Assembly: GCA_964030785.1 (NCBI GenBank)
Contig: OZ034972.1
Span: 19,917,183 to 19,981,182, forward strand
Direction of reading: 5' to 3'
Source of the DNA: Siderastrea siderea
Taxonomy: Eukaryota > Cnidaria > Anthozoa > Scleractinia > Rhizangiidae
Length of the DNA stretch: 64,000 nucleotides
Shown here: positions 31,621-44,900 of the stretch, piece by piece
How positions within the stretch are numbered: the stretch's first letter is position 1
Layout: every line of letters starts with the position of its first letter
Notes under the pieces: model-generated
What the model saw: only the letters and a program-made list of their open reading frames with translations
Told to the model about the DNA's origin: nothing
Databases searched by the model: none
Position numbers and translations under genes: made by a program

Positions 31621-34600
31621 CTTCAAATGGTATCACACGTGCCGCGAACTTCGCGGGTAATAACAAACTGTTGTCAGTCGGCGAATGGAAGCGGCGGGTT
31701 CTACTCCCACCAAGTCATTTTGTAGGCTATCTCTCACTCCAAATTCGAAGAACTCAGTTTGTTTACAGTGTGGCAACCGGATTGAGATCGCAGACAGGCG
31801 AAGGAAGCTTTTCGACGGTGGAGAGAAAACACAGTTTTGCAAAAACCTTGACAGGATCTTCGCTCTCAGTTCACCACACGCGGGTGATATTTCGTACTTC
31901 TCAAACATTATCTGCCGTCCGTGTTCTGACAGGAACATAACACTTTTAAAAAAAGTAGATAATGCTGGCAGAGTTCTAACTGAAACCCAAGATCGCTTGT
32001 CAAAAGAAAGAGGCGAAACCATAACCAAACGAGGACTTTCTTGCGAAGGTGAAGAAACTGCTGCTGAGTCGGGTGCATCTAACACTGGTGGCCGTGCAAA
32101 AAGAAGAATCGCACTCTTTTCAGAGGCGACAACAAATTCTTATTCTCCTGCAAATAGTGTAAAGGATCAAGGAACTCAAACTGATCAGGAGGCTAGCTCA
32201 GCATCAGTCAGTGTAAGTCTTGTATCTAGCATTATAAATCTCGTCCGTGAGGACTGCGAGTATTTAGAAGCCGTTCGTCACAATAAAAACATGTGAAGTA
32301 GTTTCTCAGTGCTTTCAATACAAATTTTGCTTATGACTCGAATAGATTTTAACATGTGTTCCAGCTTATTCCTAACTAACTATACCGCAAGCCTGAAAAA
32401 TTAAAAATTGAACTTAATGTTTGAATTAAAATGAAAGCAAAAAAACTAATGTCCTTTTGGGCGAATCGAATGCTTCATGCACAGCACAGAAACAAAAATC
32501 ATGTGAATCATTACGACTTTACTTGACATAGAATGCTGTTTCTCGTTTTATGAGATTTAGATTATTATTATAATTACTTTTTGGGGGGAGGGGGGCTTGG
32601 TTTTGGGTAATTTTCCTCTGGGCAAAAAAAAAAAATTATCTTCACGTTGGACAAGTTTTTTTTTTCAAATATGTAGGTTTTATTTTTTCATCCGAGGCTC
32701 CCTTTGTTCGATTTTGTTTTTTCGTCGGAGTGTTTCTGTGTGTGTGCGTGTTTATTTTTATTTTTTGCTTTGAACATTTAATCCCAAGCTAATAATATCT
32801 TTTGTCCTCTGTTTTAGGTTGTAATTAACTACCCCAACAGTGCTAGCAAATTAATCCACCTCCCAAGTCATTATCATCAGCTGTGTAGGCAGTTATCCCT
32901 TGGCACTCTGAAATCTGTTGCTGCAAGTGTGGTTAAAGTAGAAGCTCTCAAAACAGAAATTCTAGAGCAATTTTCTGTTGTAATCAAGGATGAGCTAAAG
33001 CAGCTGTGCTCAACAAACAATCCCTCTGTCTTGAGAAAAACAAGTAAGGAAGATCTTATTAACTTTTCATGGGATAGTGTACACAAGGAACTACAAGAGA
33101 AAACACCAACTGTAGAGAGATTTGCACTAGATTGTGTGGAAAATCCATCCCAATCCAGAAATCTCCACAAGAAGGATGAAGCACTTATTCCAGGCATGTG
33201 TGATGCTGTCTGCCAGCTCATATCGATTTTCAGTGAGGGCATGAATCTAACCAGAACAGTGAAAAGTGTGATTTTGAAGAAATGTGGGCTTACGAAGGTT
33301 GGATTTAAAAGGCCTGCGTCTGTGAATGTGTGTATGGGTTACAATGCAACTAACAGTTTGTTTGAGTGCTTTGGTGAGGACTTTGATAAGGAACTGTTGA
33401 AATGGAAGGAGCAGGTTGAGGAAGATGTTGAGAAAGAGAAGGAGATATCAGAGAGAATAGATCAGTTGGAGGAGGAGCAGGCTCCAGCTCATGAGATTGC
33501 AGAGGAGTGTGAAAGACTGAAAGCTCACAGGGAGAGTATGCATCCAGGATACTCATTCACTGGTGACAATGTCGATATGATGATCAAGCCTCGCCAAATG
33601 ACACAGGCAAATCAGAACAAGGATCATCATATGTTTCAGTATGTTGCATACGAGAACCGAGTATCCCCGAACCACCTCCCAGATGATGCACCGATAGGTG
33701 ATGTCACCAAGGTTCCCTTCACCACCTTCCTGCCCAGTACCGCAGAGCAAGAGCTTTTGTCAGAGGAGCTTGCCCTAGTAGTGTGCCACATGTGGGCAAC
33801 ACATATTCCCTCCCTCAGCTGGTTTGCCGATTGTGTTCCTACAAACATCCCACATAAGCACATGGATGATATGAAGAAGAAGACCAACAAAGTGAATTAA
33901 AACATATCATTTTTTATCTTGTTTGTACTCAGTGCTGACAACAAGCTTAGTGTTCAAAAAATTATCCAATCTGAAAAAACAAGGTACTCTTTCTGTGTAG
34001 ATATTGGAAACTAAAGTTTGAAATGAAAATGCTTGTCAGTTGTTTTTGTTCTAATCTGATTGTGCAGACTCCCTTTCTTTCCCCTGCTTGGTATTTAAAT
34101 TTTGGTTTATTCGGGGGAGCAAAAGTTATGTTTTGAATAATTTGTTTTATACCAAAAATTAATTAATAAAAGAGAAGTTGCTTTAATGTACTATAGGAAA
34201 ATGTGTTGTTTCAGAAAATATCCAAGCCCCTCCCACAGGAGGATTTTTGTTGTGAATTTCCACACTCCTCTGGAAAGGTCACTTAGATCCTATACTTTCT
34301 ATTATAGAATTTTGTATTTTGAGACCCTCACCCCTTCAGAAATTTCAATGACCTTTCATCAGTTTAGATGGATATTTTGTAGATTTTCACAATAGTAACC
34401 CTACATCATGGATAATGCAACAGATGCACATGCAGCTATCAGCACAAAAAGTAATGCAAAAATAACTATTTTTTTTTTCAAAAATAACAGGTGCACTTGG
34501 GAGTTCTCCGGAAAAATGAACAATATGAAGAAGAGATGGTTGATCTCCTAGAATGGCTTCATCAGTAGTTCCCGGCCATGATGAGGAAAATGTTGAGGCG

Positions 34601-34865
34601 GTACCCGTCAAGACTCTCAATGGTGGAGATTACCTTACATATGAACGCCACCAGGGAGCGCAGTCTTCAATGCAAGATGCTCGAACACCATCCACACAGT
34701 TGTCTGGTCTATTGGGAAAGTTTGAGGACTTCCATACTCAGTGTGAATGGCTTAAGGTAAATAAACTTCTACTGATAAGAATAGCATTCTGTGCTATCCA
34801 GAAAAAAAAAAACAGGAACTTACATTCTTAAAAATACTTACACTACACTAAGCAAACTGGTCCTG

Positions 34866-34883
34866 CCCCCCCCCCCCCCCCCC
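34866..34883. repeat. Poly-C tract
   Basis: An uninterrupted run of about 18 C directly before the MITE insertion point. Length in the assembly is uncertain. Confidence 0.9.
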
Positions 34884-34898
34884 AAACACACAAAGAAA

Positions 34899-35432
34899 TA
34901 GACTTGCACCAAGTCGACCTCTCATAAGTCCCTCGATCATCTATCGCTCGTCGAACGAGCGACGAAGTCACGAGAGGTCGACTTGTTTCGCCTGAGTGGA
35001 TTTGAATCATATTATAAATTCACGGGCGAAAAAATGATTGACATATGCTGCCTTGGGAGTGGTGTCAAATATCAGACACGTTACGTCATGCAAAACTGTC
35101 ACTCTCCTATTGGTCAATTGTCATGATGTCACCGGTGGAATTTCCGACCGGTGAATTTGGCGCCAAACAGGTATGAAAAGTCCTTTAAAATGGCCAATCA
35201 ACAAGAAAAAAAAATTTAAAGGACTTTGAGAAAGTCTAACAAAGAAAATACTGCACTGGTTTTTTAATTTGTAAAAACCTACTGGACCCCCATTGTAGAC
35301 TTTCTCAAAGTCCTGTTAAATTTTTTTTTTGGTGCCCGGTTGGTTGCTTCGCTTGCTCCCTCTCGTTCGAAGCAACCGTGCTTGCTATAATGCTCAATAT
35401 GTTTTATACGAGGTCGACTTGGATTAAGTCTA
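34899..35432. mobile_element. MITE derived from the DUF6589/RecQ element
   Basis: About 530 bp with inverted ends: tagacttgcaccaagtcgac on the left, and gtcgacttggattaagtcta on the right, which is its inverse with a few changes. The left 200 bp match 31283-31620. The middle ('attggtcaattg' to 'gactttgagaaagtct', 35112-35240) matches 45440-45578 just upstream of the RecQ gene. A further inverse copy of 'gactttgagaaagtc...ggtgcccggttggttgc' lies at 35297-35345. It sits in the last intron of the DUF6589 gene. Confidence 0.8.
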
Positions 35433-36984
35433 ATATCCTTGTGGCATGTGTGTTTAACCTAGGTCAGCGTTAATATTCAGTCAGTCAAATAACAACATGC
35501 AATATGTGTCTTGGATGAGAGTTTGCATGCAATAACTAGACATGGTTGCCCCCCCCAGGGGGGGGGGTGGTATACCAATGTACCAGAAAAACATGTATCA
35601 GGGCATGTACACAGTATACCCGAAATTTCCCCTCAAAAACAAAGATAAACACATTATACATAATAATAACAATAACACGAATACACCTATTTAAATTCCT
35701 CCAGATTACCCATATATAGAACCCTGGCTGACCATATCTCAGTCAAATCTGACGTAGGTTTAATGCTATATGTCTCATATAAATCTTGCTATTTCATCAC
35801 AATAACAGTCACATCCCATTTTTCTCAAAGGTGATTTGGCATCATCTGTACAGTACATCCTCTGCAAGGGATATCGGCACCCTATATCAAGCGAGAAATG
35901 CTATTAATGCAAGGAATGTCACCAAAGATCCACATAGTAATTACTATGCAGCAAGTGAGTTTCTGGACAAGGTACTGAAGGCCTATGTTGTTGCTGGTGG
36001 CTTGGAGCATTTTGGAATGGCATGTGTGGAGGATGAGCCAAAAGCGAACATCTTCAGTGGCAATCCATTAGACAAAGAAATGAAGAAAGAGTATGTGTTG
36101 AATGAAGCCAGGCAGTTTGTAAATAAACGTGTAATGCATCAAATACCAGAACTTGACACAGCTGCACCAACCAGCAACGACTTGGTGTGTCAGTTTTGCG
36201 TCAAGCGGTATAAACGTCAGGCATATCTTCACAAGCACGAAAGAGAGAAGCATGGTCAACCAGGACCTTCTGATCTAGACACACAGCAGACTGTTTCCCA
36301 GAAGGAGGATAAGGTATTTAATTACACCCACAACCTTCTAGTTTTGCTGCTGTTGCGAGAAAACCACAATGATGCAATAAGGCTTTGGGATGGAGAGAGA
36401 GTTGTAAGACTTTACAAGTTTTACACATTGTTCTTTAAGATTTCCAAGTGCCCCAAGTATGCACTTGCTACTCTGGAGCTTCAAGCACAGCTGAACTGCT
36501 TGCTTACACCTAGAATGGCATACTCCCTGACATGGAATCGATTTGTTAATCACAAGGGCCAGGTAGATTCCAATCATCCCATGGATTTAGACCTTGAACA
36601 TGATAACAAGTACTTCAAAACCGACATTCACAGCTTCAGGGGGGAAATTACAGACAAGAGCATCACAAGAGTAAGCAGAAGTGTGGAAGGTTCACAGGCT
36701 GTTCTGAGTAGCTTTGACAAGTCATCTTCTGTGGCAAAACCTTCTGGCAGACACACCCGATTGTCTACAAAGGATGATGTCTTAACTCTGGTGGAACATT
36801 TGGTCCAGGCACAAGTGTTCAGTTATGTTTCTGATAGGCAACACTCTGCATTTCCCAAGATGAGGCACAATTTGTTAGATAGTTTAGACATGCAAAAGCT
36901 CAAGTCATGGATAAGCAAATCTTTGAAGAAGTTTAGCACCAAACATTATTACAGAGTGCAATGAAACATGTGCTTTATTTGAAA

Positions 36985-37165
36985 CTTTTTAAATGCTACA
37001 CACAGTTAAAACTACTCAGCAGACTTTTTCAAAACTTTTTAAAGGCTAGTTAAAACAACTCAGCAGATCTTTTTCAACACTTTTTAGATGCTGTTTAAGG
37101 CAACTCAGCAGATCTTTTTCAAGACTTTAAGTTGCTGGTTAAAACAGCTCAGAAGATATTAGATC
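36985..37165. repeat. ~45-bp tandem repeat, about four copies
   Basis: Units with 'aaaacaactcagcagatctttttcaa'-like cores begin near 37014, 37058, 37103 and 37147. It lies in the 3' flank of the DUF6589 gene. Confidence 0.75.
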
Positions 37166-37583
37166 AAACAGGTGTATATTTTTAATCACCTTTGCATAAA
37201 TGATAAAAAAATATCTTTTTTAGAAAAAAGCCCACATAACTAAATGATTTCCCTTAAATTCAACTCAGTTGTTGTTGTTATGTGAAGGCTGAAGGCTTTG
37301 TTGAGAAAAAGCTGAACAATTTAGTTTCCAAAATACTAATGCTAACAGTAAATCAAGCATTGACTTAAGGTAAACAACAATTACAATGTATACATAACCT
37401 CAACACAGGGCTGCATCAAGGTCATACTTGACCAGTTTTCAAAACAAATTGTTTATGTTTTAGTATGCATGCATGGTGGAGAAAACTATTTGCCCACTTT
37501 TGTCAGGTTCACTTCAAACATGACTGTATGGAATTCACATGATGCATTAAATACGGGATATACAAATCTTGTCTCCATTTAAT
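37166..37583. other. Non-coding stretch
   Basis: No gene recognised between the tandem repeat and the TTAA element. Confidence 0.4.
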
Positions 37584-38935
37584 TTAAAGTGCCTATGAAC
37601 TAAAAATTTTTTTTGCACATTTTGGTAATTCATTATGTGTTAATTCCGAAATGGCAAGAGAAATTGGATGGCAAGAAACAAAAATCCGTTTTTTTGCCGT
37701 TGAAAGTCCCTAAAATGACCAAAATCGTGTCTCCGAAGACTGGGAACGAGTTGGCCGAGGAAGCGGGCCGTATGACGTCACAAATCGCGCAGAATGTTTG
37801 TCTCTTTGGTCTTTGTCAAGTGTTTGAGCGATGAAACTTACATTTTCCTTGCTAATATTGATATACAATGAAAGCTACCGACGACTGAGGAAAGCGCTAA
37901 GATTCAGCTCGAAGCGATTTCGAAGATGTGCATTTTTGGGTTTGTCGTCCGTGGATAAAGCCTAAACAACGACAACAACAATCTTGCGCGAAGCAAGATG
38001 GCGAATTGAATTGTTGGGATTGACTAACTTTCAGCTCTACTGGCTTGACTGGTCTTGAAGGAAAAGCTTCTAGAATTGAATGGTCAGTACTTTTATGTGT
38101 TAATAACGAGAGATTGACGCAGCCTTTACTTTACTTCTTTTGTTAAGAGCGTCGTTGTATGTGCTTCAATTATTTTACTCAAACCGATACCAGACAAGCT
38201 CAAGTTTACGGTGTACTTGTTTGTAACTTAATTTGTTCATCTTTTCATAGGTTTTCGCGCCAAGAGAAAGATAGACTCAGTTGTTCGGCTCTTTCGAATG
38301 AGGACTTTTGCAGAGAGAACACTGATATAAACTTATTAGTTAGCAGGATTTTGAACATTGAAGATAAGCATACCCAAAATTTGCTTGAAATATTACATGC
38401 CTAATGGCTGAGCCATCAATAGTAATTTCTAAAGAGCGTGTTTTATTTATTATAATCAGCAGCTACAAATGATTTTCAAATAAAAGTGGAGTGCTTGTAT
38501 TGTAATTTCAAGCCATTTATGAGGGAGCATCTCAAAGCAAATAAATAAGAATTTTTGAGTATGGTGCTCATTTGTGGTCTTTTGCTCCACCTGGAGGTGC
38601 TATGAGGATGACTGTGATAAATAAAGATGGACATTGTATGATACGCGTGCAAACTCAGACTAGTGTGACTTCAGCTTTGTCCTTGTAATAATCCGTCGCT
38701 TCTGACTACATGAACTGGTTTAAGTAATTGCCTACACAATATTAGACCAGCTGAGATTTTTGTCCTTCTGTTCAGCAATCTGCTTTAGGATTTTGGTTCA
38801 TACCAATTTTGTGGAAACATGCTATGGCAGGTGAGAGCTAGTGTGCTGAGTTATTACAGGCTTTATGTGATCACTTGTACTTTCATGATGCTGGTCTCAT
38901 GTAAATAAACTTAACCATACCTGTCCAGTTACACT

Positions 38936-39046
38936 GGCCCCAGTTGTTCAAAAGTTGGATAGCACTATCGACCGGATAAATCTCTATCCAGTGGATAATG
39001 CAATTGGTTTCCCTAACTCTTATCCACCTTTTGAACAGCTGGGGCC
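38936..39046. mobile_element. Small hairpin MITE (ggccccagttgttca ends)
   Basis: ggccccagttgttcaaaag on the left is the inverse of ttttgaacagctggggcc on the right. The interior has the repeated 'ggata' words (gaccggataaatc, tatccagtggataatg). I recall this element as frequent in anthozoan sequences. A more diverged relative is visible at about 41170-41300 (attggatagtgctattgatg ... aaaacagctgggga). Confidence 0.75.
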
Positions 39047-39724
39047 TGGTCTGAGTTCCCTTTGTATACTGGTCTCATATGACAATAACTCCCTTGGGTC
39101 AATCTCAACACTAAGATGAATATGTAATTTGTTCCAGAAGTACATTTTGAAGTGCCATTTTCATTGAAACATACACCCATTCCAATTCCATGAAGTATGG
39201 CAGAAATCAGTGTCAAGTAGAAGTTGCCCTCCTTGTGTGTGTAGTTTCTCTTCTTTTTTTGTTATTTTTGTTTAAGGAGGGGGGTGGGGTGGGGAGAGGT
39301 TAAGGCAGCTCCCTTGGATCCATAAACCCTTCAAATTACAGTACCCTCCCAGTACACTGTACACATGCGTGTATTAGCCGTTTTTGTTGTTAAGAGATAT
39401 GCTCTTCAGTTAAAAATGTCTAAGAGTCTGTGTTCGATCAAGCTCGCATAATCCTTTGAATTCGCCCAACACTCTCGTGTTTGCATCAGGCTTCCGCTAT
39501 GTAACCATGCATGCCACTATTAATGTTTGAAGATATGTATTTTACTATCTTGGGCACTTATTTAGTAACAGAACCCCCTTTGTTACCAGTGTTTTTACAC
39601 TGATGGGGCTATCCTGTGTATACATCATTATTATTATTAAAGCAGTACAAGACGTTTATATGCTATGTCCCTAAATAGCATGCATAGGGCGGGAACATAG
39701 CCTATGCAGCTAATTTTCAGAAAA

Positions 39725-39776
<52 letters not shown>
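39725..39776. repeat. (ATT)n microsatellite
   Basis: About 17 uninterrupted ATT units. Confidence 0.97.
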
Positions 39777-39777
<1 letters not shown>

Positions 39778-41103
39778 AAATTAAAGGTGGAGAACGAGAT
39801 CGAAAAGGCCCATTTTGAAACCTCATTATTGATTTTCTGTTGGCGAATTAGGTGGCTTGTGTGGTAGCTTTCTTGGGTACAGGGAATGAGTCAAGAAGAG
39901 ACTGAGACAATTCAGTGTGTGAGGAATTTCCAATACAAAGCCTGCTACAAAATTAAATAATGGGAAATGAAGGTCACATTTTCATTGCCCTTCAGTAATA
40001 AAAATGATTAAATAACTTATGCCATAAATTCAAATTAAACCTACATCACCAAGACTGTACTGCAGCAGGGTCAATTAGACAGTGTTAAGTGTGATATGTG
40101 AAATTTCATATTATATGGTCCTCTTGAGATAACAGGAGGGTCAACAAGAAGAGAGGCACAAATCTGTTTGAAATGTGTGGTGTTTAAAGAGAGGACCACA
40201 TAAATCAAATGCAGTGGAAGCAGAGTGACTTGCAATAAAAATTATCAATGCTGAGCTGAACTGCTTCCTTTTATTTGACGAAACATCACTAGGGATTTAT
40301 AAATATTCCTATAGCTATCTCTGATTAACTAAAACGTCTTGTGTCGTCGTCGGTCAAGACAGTTCTGTTCATTGTTATCCCTTCAAACTCTATGGTGAAC
40401 ATCCAGTTTGAGAAACGTATTGCATGTGGTTTCCAAAAAAACCGGAGATGTAAACAAAACTTTGTAGCTCAGTTATGTGTTGTAGATCTTGGATGCTTTT
40501 AGGTAAGGTGGACAGATGCATATAGCAATAGTTTTGTGGCCAAATATTGAAAACCTTCTTTATCTCGGTCTTTAATCTTGAATTGCGATAGTTGCTGCTA
40601 GTGGAACTAATCCACCAGTAGCAGAAGTTACAGATATTAATGCGACATTCAAATACTGCGGCTTTTCCTAGAAGCAGCTCTGTAATGCGGGTCGAATCGA
40701 ATTCTTACCGAGTCGAACACGGGTTCAAATGATGTCCGCTTCTCTCCCTAATTCGTTTCCTTTTGAGAAACGACACACACATGCTCTCATTGTGCGAATC
40801 CTGCCCTTGTAGCTTACAATCCTGGGCCCACCAGTCACTCCAAAGTAATTTCTCTTCTGGAAACCCTCTTGTCAGCCATCACACTCTTGTCCTCTGCGCG
40901 ATTTGTGACGTCACAGCCTTGTAATGTGATCGTTTTGGCCGCGCGCAAAATGGAGACACATTTCGGGTGCCAAATTCGAACTTTGCGGCTGGAAAAATAT
41001 CCCATGCAAAGGTTTCTACTCAGCAAAACTTACATATTTAGACTAAGGGAGTCATAAACTATCATATTTAGGAGAAAAATTTTTTAGTTCATAGGCACTT
41101 TAA

Positions 41104-41934
41104 GTGAAAGCCTTAGCAAATTGAACCGAAACTTGGAACAAGTTTTACTTTCTTGTGCAAATGAAGGTCTCAATGATTGGATAGTGCTATTGATGGGACA
41201 AAACACTATCCAGAGGATTCTTTTTAGGAAAATCAATGGCTTTATCCTGTGTAGAGGTTTAATTGGCTGATAGCTCTAACCAAAATTTAAAACAGCTGGG
41301 GAGAGCTGACTTTCATCTGAATAATTAAGCCATTTTTCACCTTAAGTTATGGTAGAAACCTATAAGCATACTAAAACAAATGATGTGAACTGGTTAGCTC
41401 ACAAAAACACCATCCATTGAGTGAGAAATATTAACTTTGAACAAAGAAGAAAAATAATAATACCGGTACATTTTGGAATGAAATTAAAGTAAATGTGGAA
41501 ATCGGTTTCAACTTCTACTCATTGCACAATAATCCCTGGGGGAAGGGGTACTTGGAATTCAAGTGACAAGGATGAACAAATGATGTCACAACTCAAGGGC
41601 CCAACAAAACCCCAAAAAACCCTGGAACAAAAATTATGCCCCCAAAAATCTTGTTTGGAATCCTACCAGGATTGTTAAAATTGCTTAAATGACTATAACA
41701 ATTATTGTTGTTTAATTTCTACTTGCGAAATTTTCCTACACCAAAAAAACCCTGACACTTGGAAATCCTAAGTATTCCCTCTGAGACAATAACTGACCAA
41801 GCAGAGCATGTCACAAAAAGCTTTTAGTGTGGCAATAACAATAAAGAAAAGAGAATTGGCCAAGCCTGACCAAAAAATACACATATACCCTGATATGTGA
41901 CACATTAATTGGGAAAACAATGCCACAAGTTCAC
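41104..41934. other. Intergenic stretch with a relic hairpin MITE
   Basis: Contains a diverged relative of the 38936 MITE (about 41170-41300). The rest would be the 3' flank of the RecQ gene. Confidence 0.4.
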
Positions 41935-44900
41935 TTAATCAGAGTCTCCTTCAGATGAGCTTGCATCATCAGAAAAGACTATTCCAGTTATCTTCTGTTT
42001 CCTCCTCCGGAAAACTGGACTGTCAGAGGTGCTGGAATCATCAGTGGAACTAGTATCAACTTCTGACTCATCACTGGTGTTTGAATTGTTACTTTCACTA
42101 GAGGCATCACTCATCTCTTGATCATCGGTAGCTTTCAAGTGGCACTCCAAAATCTCCCATGTTCTAGTGACATGATCCTCAGAGTAAAATGCAAAATTGT
42201 TCTTCAAATACTCTCTGTCTCTTATGTAAGCAATACGAGAAACAATGCCATCAATCAATTGCTTACTGTACCCTGTGGCAACATCAATTCCTGTAACCAG
42301 CTTGTCCTTTGCCTCTGCTGCAAGGGATGATCTATAGTCCATGAGCTGTTGCCATATTGTTTGAACAGTTTCGCGAGGGAGAGCGTTGACTTTGTCACTA
42401 TGGTCATTAAGACTGGTTTCTCTGTCCAGCAGAAACTTCTCTATTTTTGATAAGTGCTTCTCCTGTTCACACTTTGGGTCACAAGAACAATCACTGTCAT
42501 CACAAAAGCAAAGACACTTACATTTCATGGCACACACATCACAACATGAATGCAGCACTCTGTCCTTTGGAGCAGATGACTTGAATTTGGACAATAACAT
42601 CTCTCTCCTACACTGAGTTGTGTTATTAACATAACTTCTCATGTCCTTGCTGACGTTTTTTGTTCCTGTGCAGTTCTTAAATTTAAGCAACACAGCATGA
42701 CTCATCTTTGTTGAGTCTCTTCCGATTCTACCTGTCTCTTGCAGGTAATCGTCAAGGTCAGCAGAAGGCCCTACGTGGATGTCGAGGTAGATATTCCTCA
42801 CATTAACCCCCATGCCAAACGCAATAGAGCAAAAAAGCACCTGAACTGTACCATCTGGCTTACAGAATTCCTTCTCGATGGTCTCCTTTACGAGTTTCTG
42901 GGTTCTTTTGTGGTACATTGCAAAAAGTCTACTACGGTCATCCTTTGGCTCTGTGCCAGTGGGGCGATAGTAAGACTTGTCACCCAAGTGTTCAGCAAAA
43001 AGCTCATAGAGCTCCTTCATGTGTTCTTTCCGCCGGCAGAATATGATCACCTTTTCAGTTTTTTGTTGTTCTGCCTCTAGTTCTCTAATGAGCCACTCAA
43101 ACCATCCATACAAGCTGTCAGTCTTCGGTGTTATGATGGCATACTTGGTGTTTGGCCTGTTTGGGTCACTGCCCACAACAACACAATCCTCCATGCACAG
43201 CTCCTTTATGATAACATCCCTTGTGGTATCTGTTGCAGTGGCTGTCAGGCAGATGAAGGGCACATCTTTCTTTAGAAGTGATCTCAGTTCTCCTAGTCGG
43301 CCATAGTCTGCTCTGAAGGCAGCAGCACTTTTGTTCTCTTTACCCCTATGAGAAATTATAATAAAACACTAAATTGTCTACAATTCAGATTGGTTAACCT
43401 TGTTCACATGACATGAAACCCGGTAACTCAACCTTGGATAATTCGAACACTCGGCTAACCCAAACTAACTTCCAATTCCCTTGGATTTGACCCCACTTCT
43501 AAGACAGTTTTACTTGGTTAACTTGAACACGGATAACTAAACTTGCCCGCTAACTCGAACTAAAATTATTGTTTCCCTTAATCAAAATTTGGGTAAAATT
43601 TACCCAGATGACTCGAATTATGGTTCTTGCAACTCGCCACGATTGCCCATTGATTACTCAGAGCAATGAACAGATCACGTAGTTGACAGACATTTACCAC
43701 TAAGAATTTACTCATAAGAATGCAGGGATGTAAATAATAGGCAGAAGGCGGAAAAATAACCACCTGAATACTTGAATTTTCTGACTAAAAGACTGTGTCT
43801 GGTTAGATCTTTCCTTAAAATGTGACCCAAATTTTCTGCCTGTGATCAAGAAAATTTCACCTGTTGGAAATCTTAGCTACAGTACATTCCTGGAATGTAT
43901 CATCGTGTTAGAATTTCTTACTTAAAAAAAAACTGTAAGTTTAAATTGCACTGCACTGTATACCGCTGGAGTGCTAAAAAATCGGCAAACTATCAATTAT
44001 TTACTTGGAAAAATAAATAATCAATTGACCCCTTTAACTCTAAATCCCAGTTTGAGTTACTAGGGTTCAAACTGTTGTTTTACCTGCAGAAGCACACTAT
44101 CAGCCCATAGGTCCCAGCTAAGGAAAATACTGGATAGTCTATGTCCATAAGCACACATGCAAGTGCAAACAAAACCATAAGATGTGACCCAAAGCATCAG
44201 GAGCATAACCCTAAAGCAAACATTAATTTCTTGCATTTATGTCCTTGGTAATAGACACAAGCACAGGGAGAATGCAATTTTTTTGATTTTCTTATGTGTA
44301 ATTGAGAATACAGAAAGAAAGGGACCTCATACATCGTGCTTGAATTCAAGTGGAACAGCCCAGAAATTACCAAAGATAAATTACAGGTATAAAAACATTA
44401 AGACAGAAATTGTCAGCAATTTGAGTAATTTAAAAAAAAAATCAACACCCTGACCGAAGTGGTTAAGACTCTTTCTTCAATACGATCACTACATTTTTCA
44501 TTTAAGAAATTACAGAGGGTGTCGGGTCCAAAATGTTTGAAGTATGGAATTTTTAGAAAAAAACAATTGACAACAACTAGCAAAAAGTTCAGTATCAAAA
44601 CCTTGTCCAAAAATTAGTATAAGATTCAATCGAAATTATTTTACCTGTGATAACATCATTCCTGAAAATTTGACATAACTTTTTCCATCTACCAAAGCAA
44701 ATTGACATTGGTTTAAATACAAAGATAGATTATAGATTTATCGATTTGTGTCAAGTGTAATTTGCTTTGAAATTATTCTCATCTGCAAGGTTAATTTTTG
44801 TCCATTCGATATTAAAATTACTGTTTCCTGATAGTTTCTGTCTTAAGCCTCTCAACCTCATGCTTACCATTTTGCAATACAGTGACTTTCGTCGACAAAA

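Larger units (their letters stand above)
31683..36964 (+). pseudogene. Multi-exon zinc-finger + DUF6589 element gene, one frameshift
   Basis: Exons that join in frame: 31685-32212 (end AGT|GTAAGT), 32819-33891 (CTGTTTTAG before it, AAA|GTGAAT after), 34491-34754 (ATAACAG before, AAG|GTAAAT after) and 35832-36964. Exon 1 has a ZAD-like finger (VCLQCGNRIE ... ICRPCSDRN). Exon 2 has a long helical region and the DUF6589 start (YSFTGDNVDMMIKPRQM, MFQYVAYENRVSPNHL). Exon 3 continues it (LGVLRKNEQYEEEMVDLLEW). Exon 4 carries GTLYQARNAINARNV, a C2H2-like CQFCVKRYKRQAYLHKH, and the conserved end with LWDGERVVRLYKFY and LDLEHDNKYFKTDIHS. One base is missing at about 34567 (cat cag tag for cat cag tat g), breaking exon 3. 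DUF6589 proteins are multi-copy in cnidarians and fungi as I recall; their activity is unknown to me. Exon assignments are by eye. Confidence 0.7.
37584..41103. mobile_element. 3.5-kb TTAA-flanked element with long TIRs
   Basis: TTAA (37584-37587) is followed by AGTGCCTATGAACTAAAAA. The right end reads TTAGTTCATAGGCACT and is followed by TTAA (41100-41103). The similarity goes on inwards for about 220 bp: 'gacgtcacaaatcgcgcag' near 37785 is the inverse of 'ctgcgcgatttgtgacgtc' near 40900. TTAA duplications fit piggyBac and Kolobok. No transposase was recognised in 3.5 kb, so it is probably non-autonomous. It contains a small hairpin MITE and an ATT microsatellite. Confidence 0.85.

Noticed and set aside
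31685..36964. DUF6589 gene as a KDZ or Academ transposase
   Set aside because: I cannot point to the catalytic motifs of those superfamilies in the sequence, so no superfamily name is given.
42739..43306. Plus-strand frames opposite RecQ exon 2
   Set aside because: Shadows of the helicase coding strand.
43400..43640. Tigger/pogo-type MITE in the RecQ intron
   Set aside because: Repeated aactcgaac and ggttaac words are suggestive, but no TIR pair or TA duplication could be fixed.
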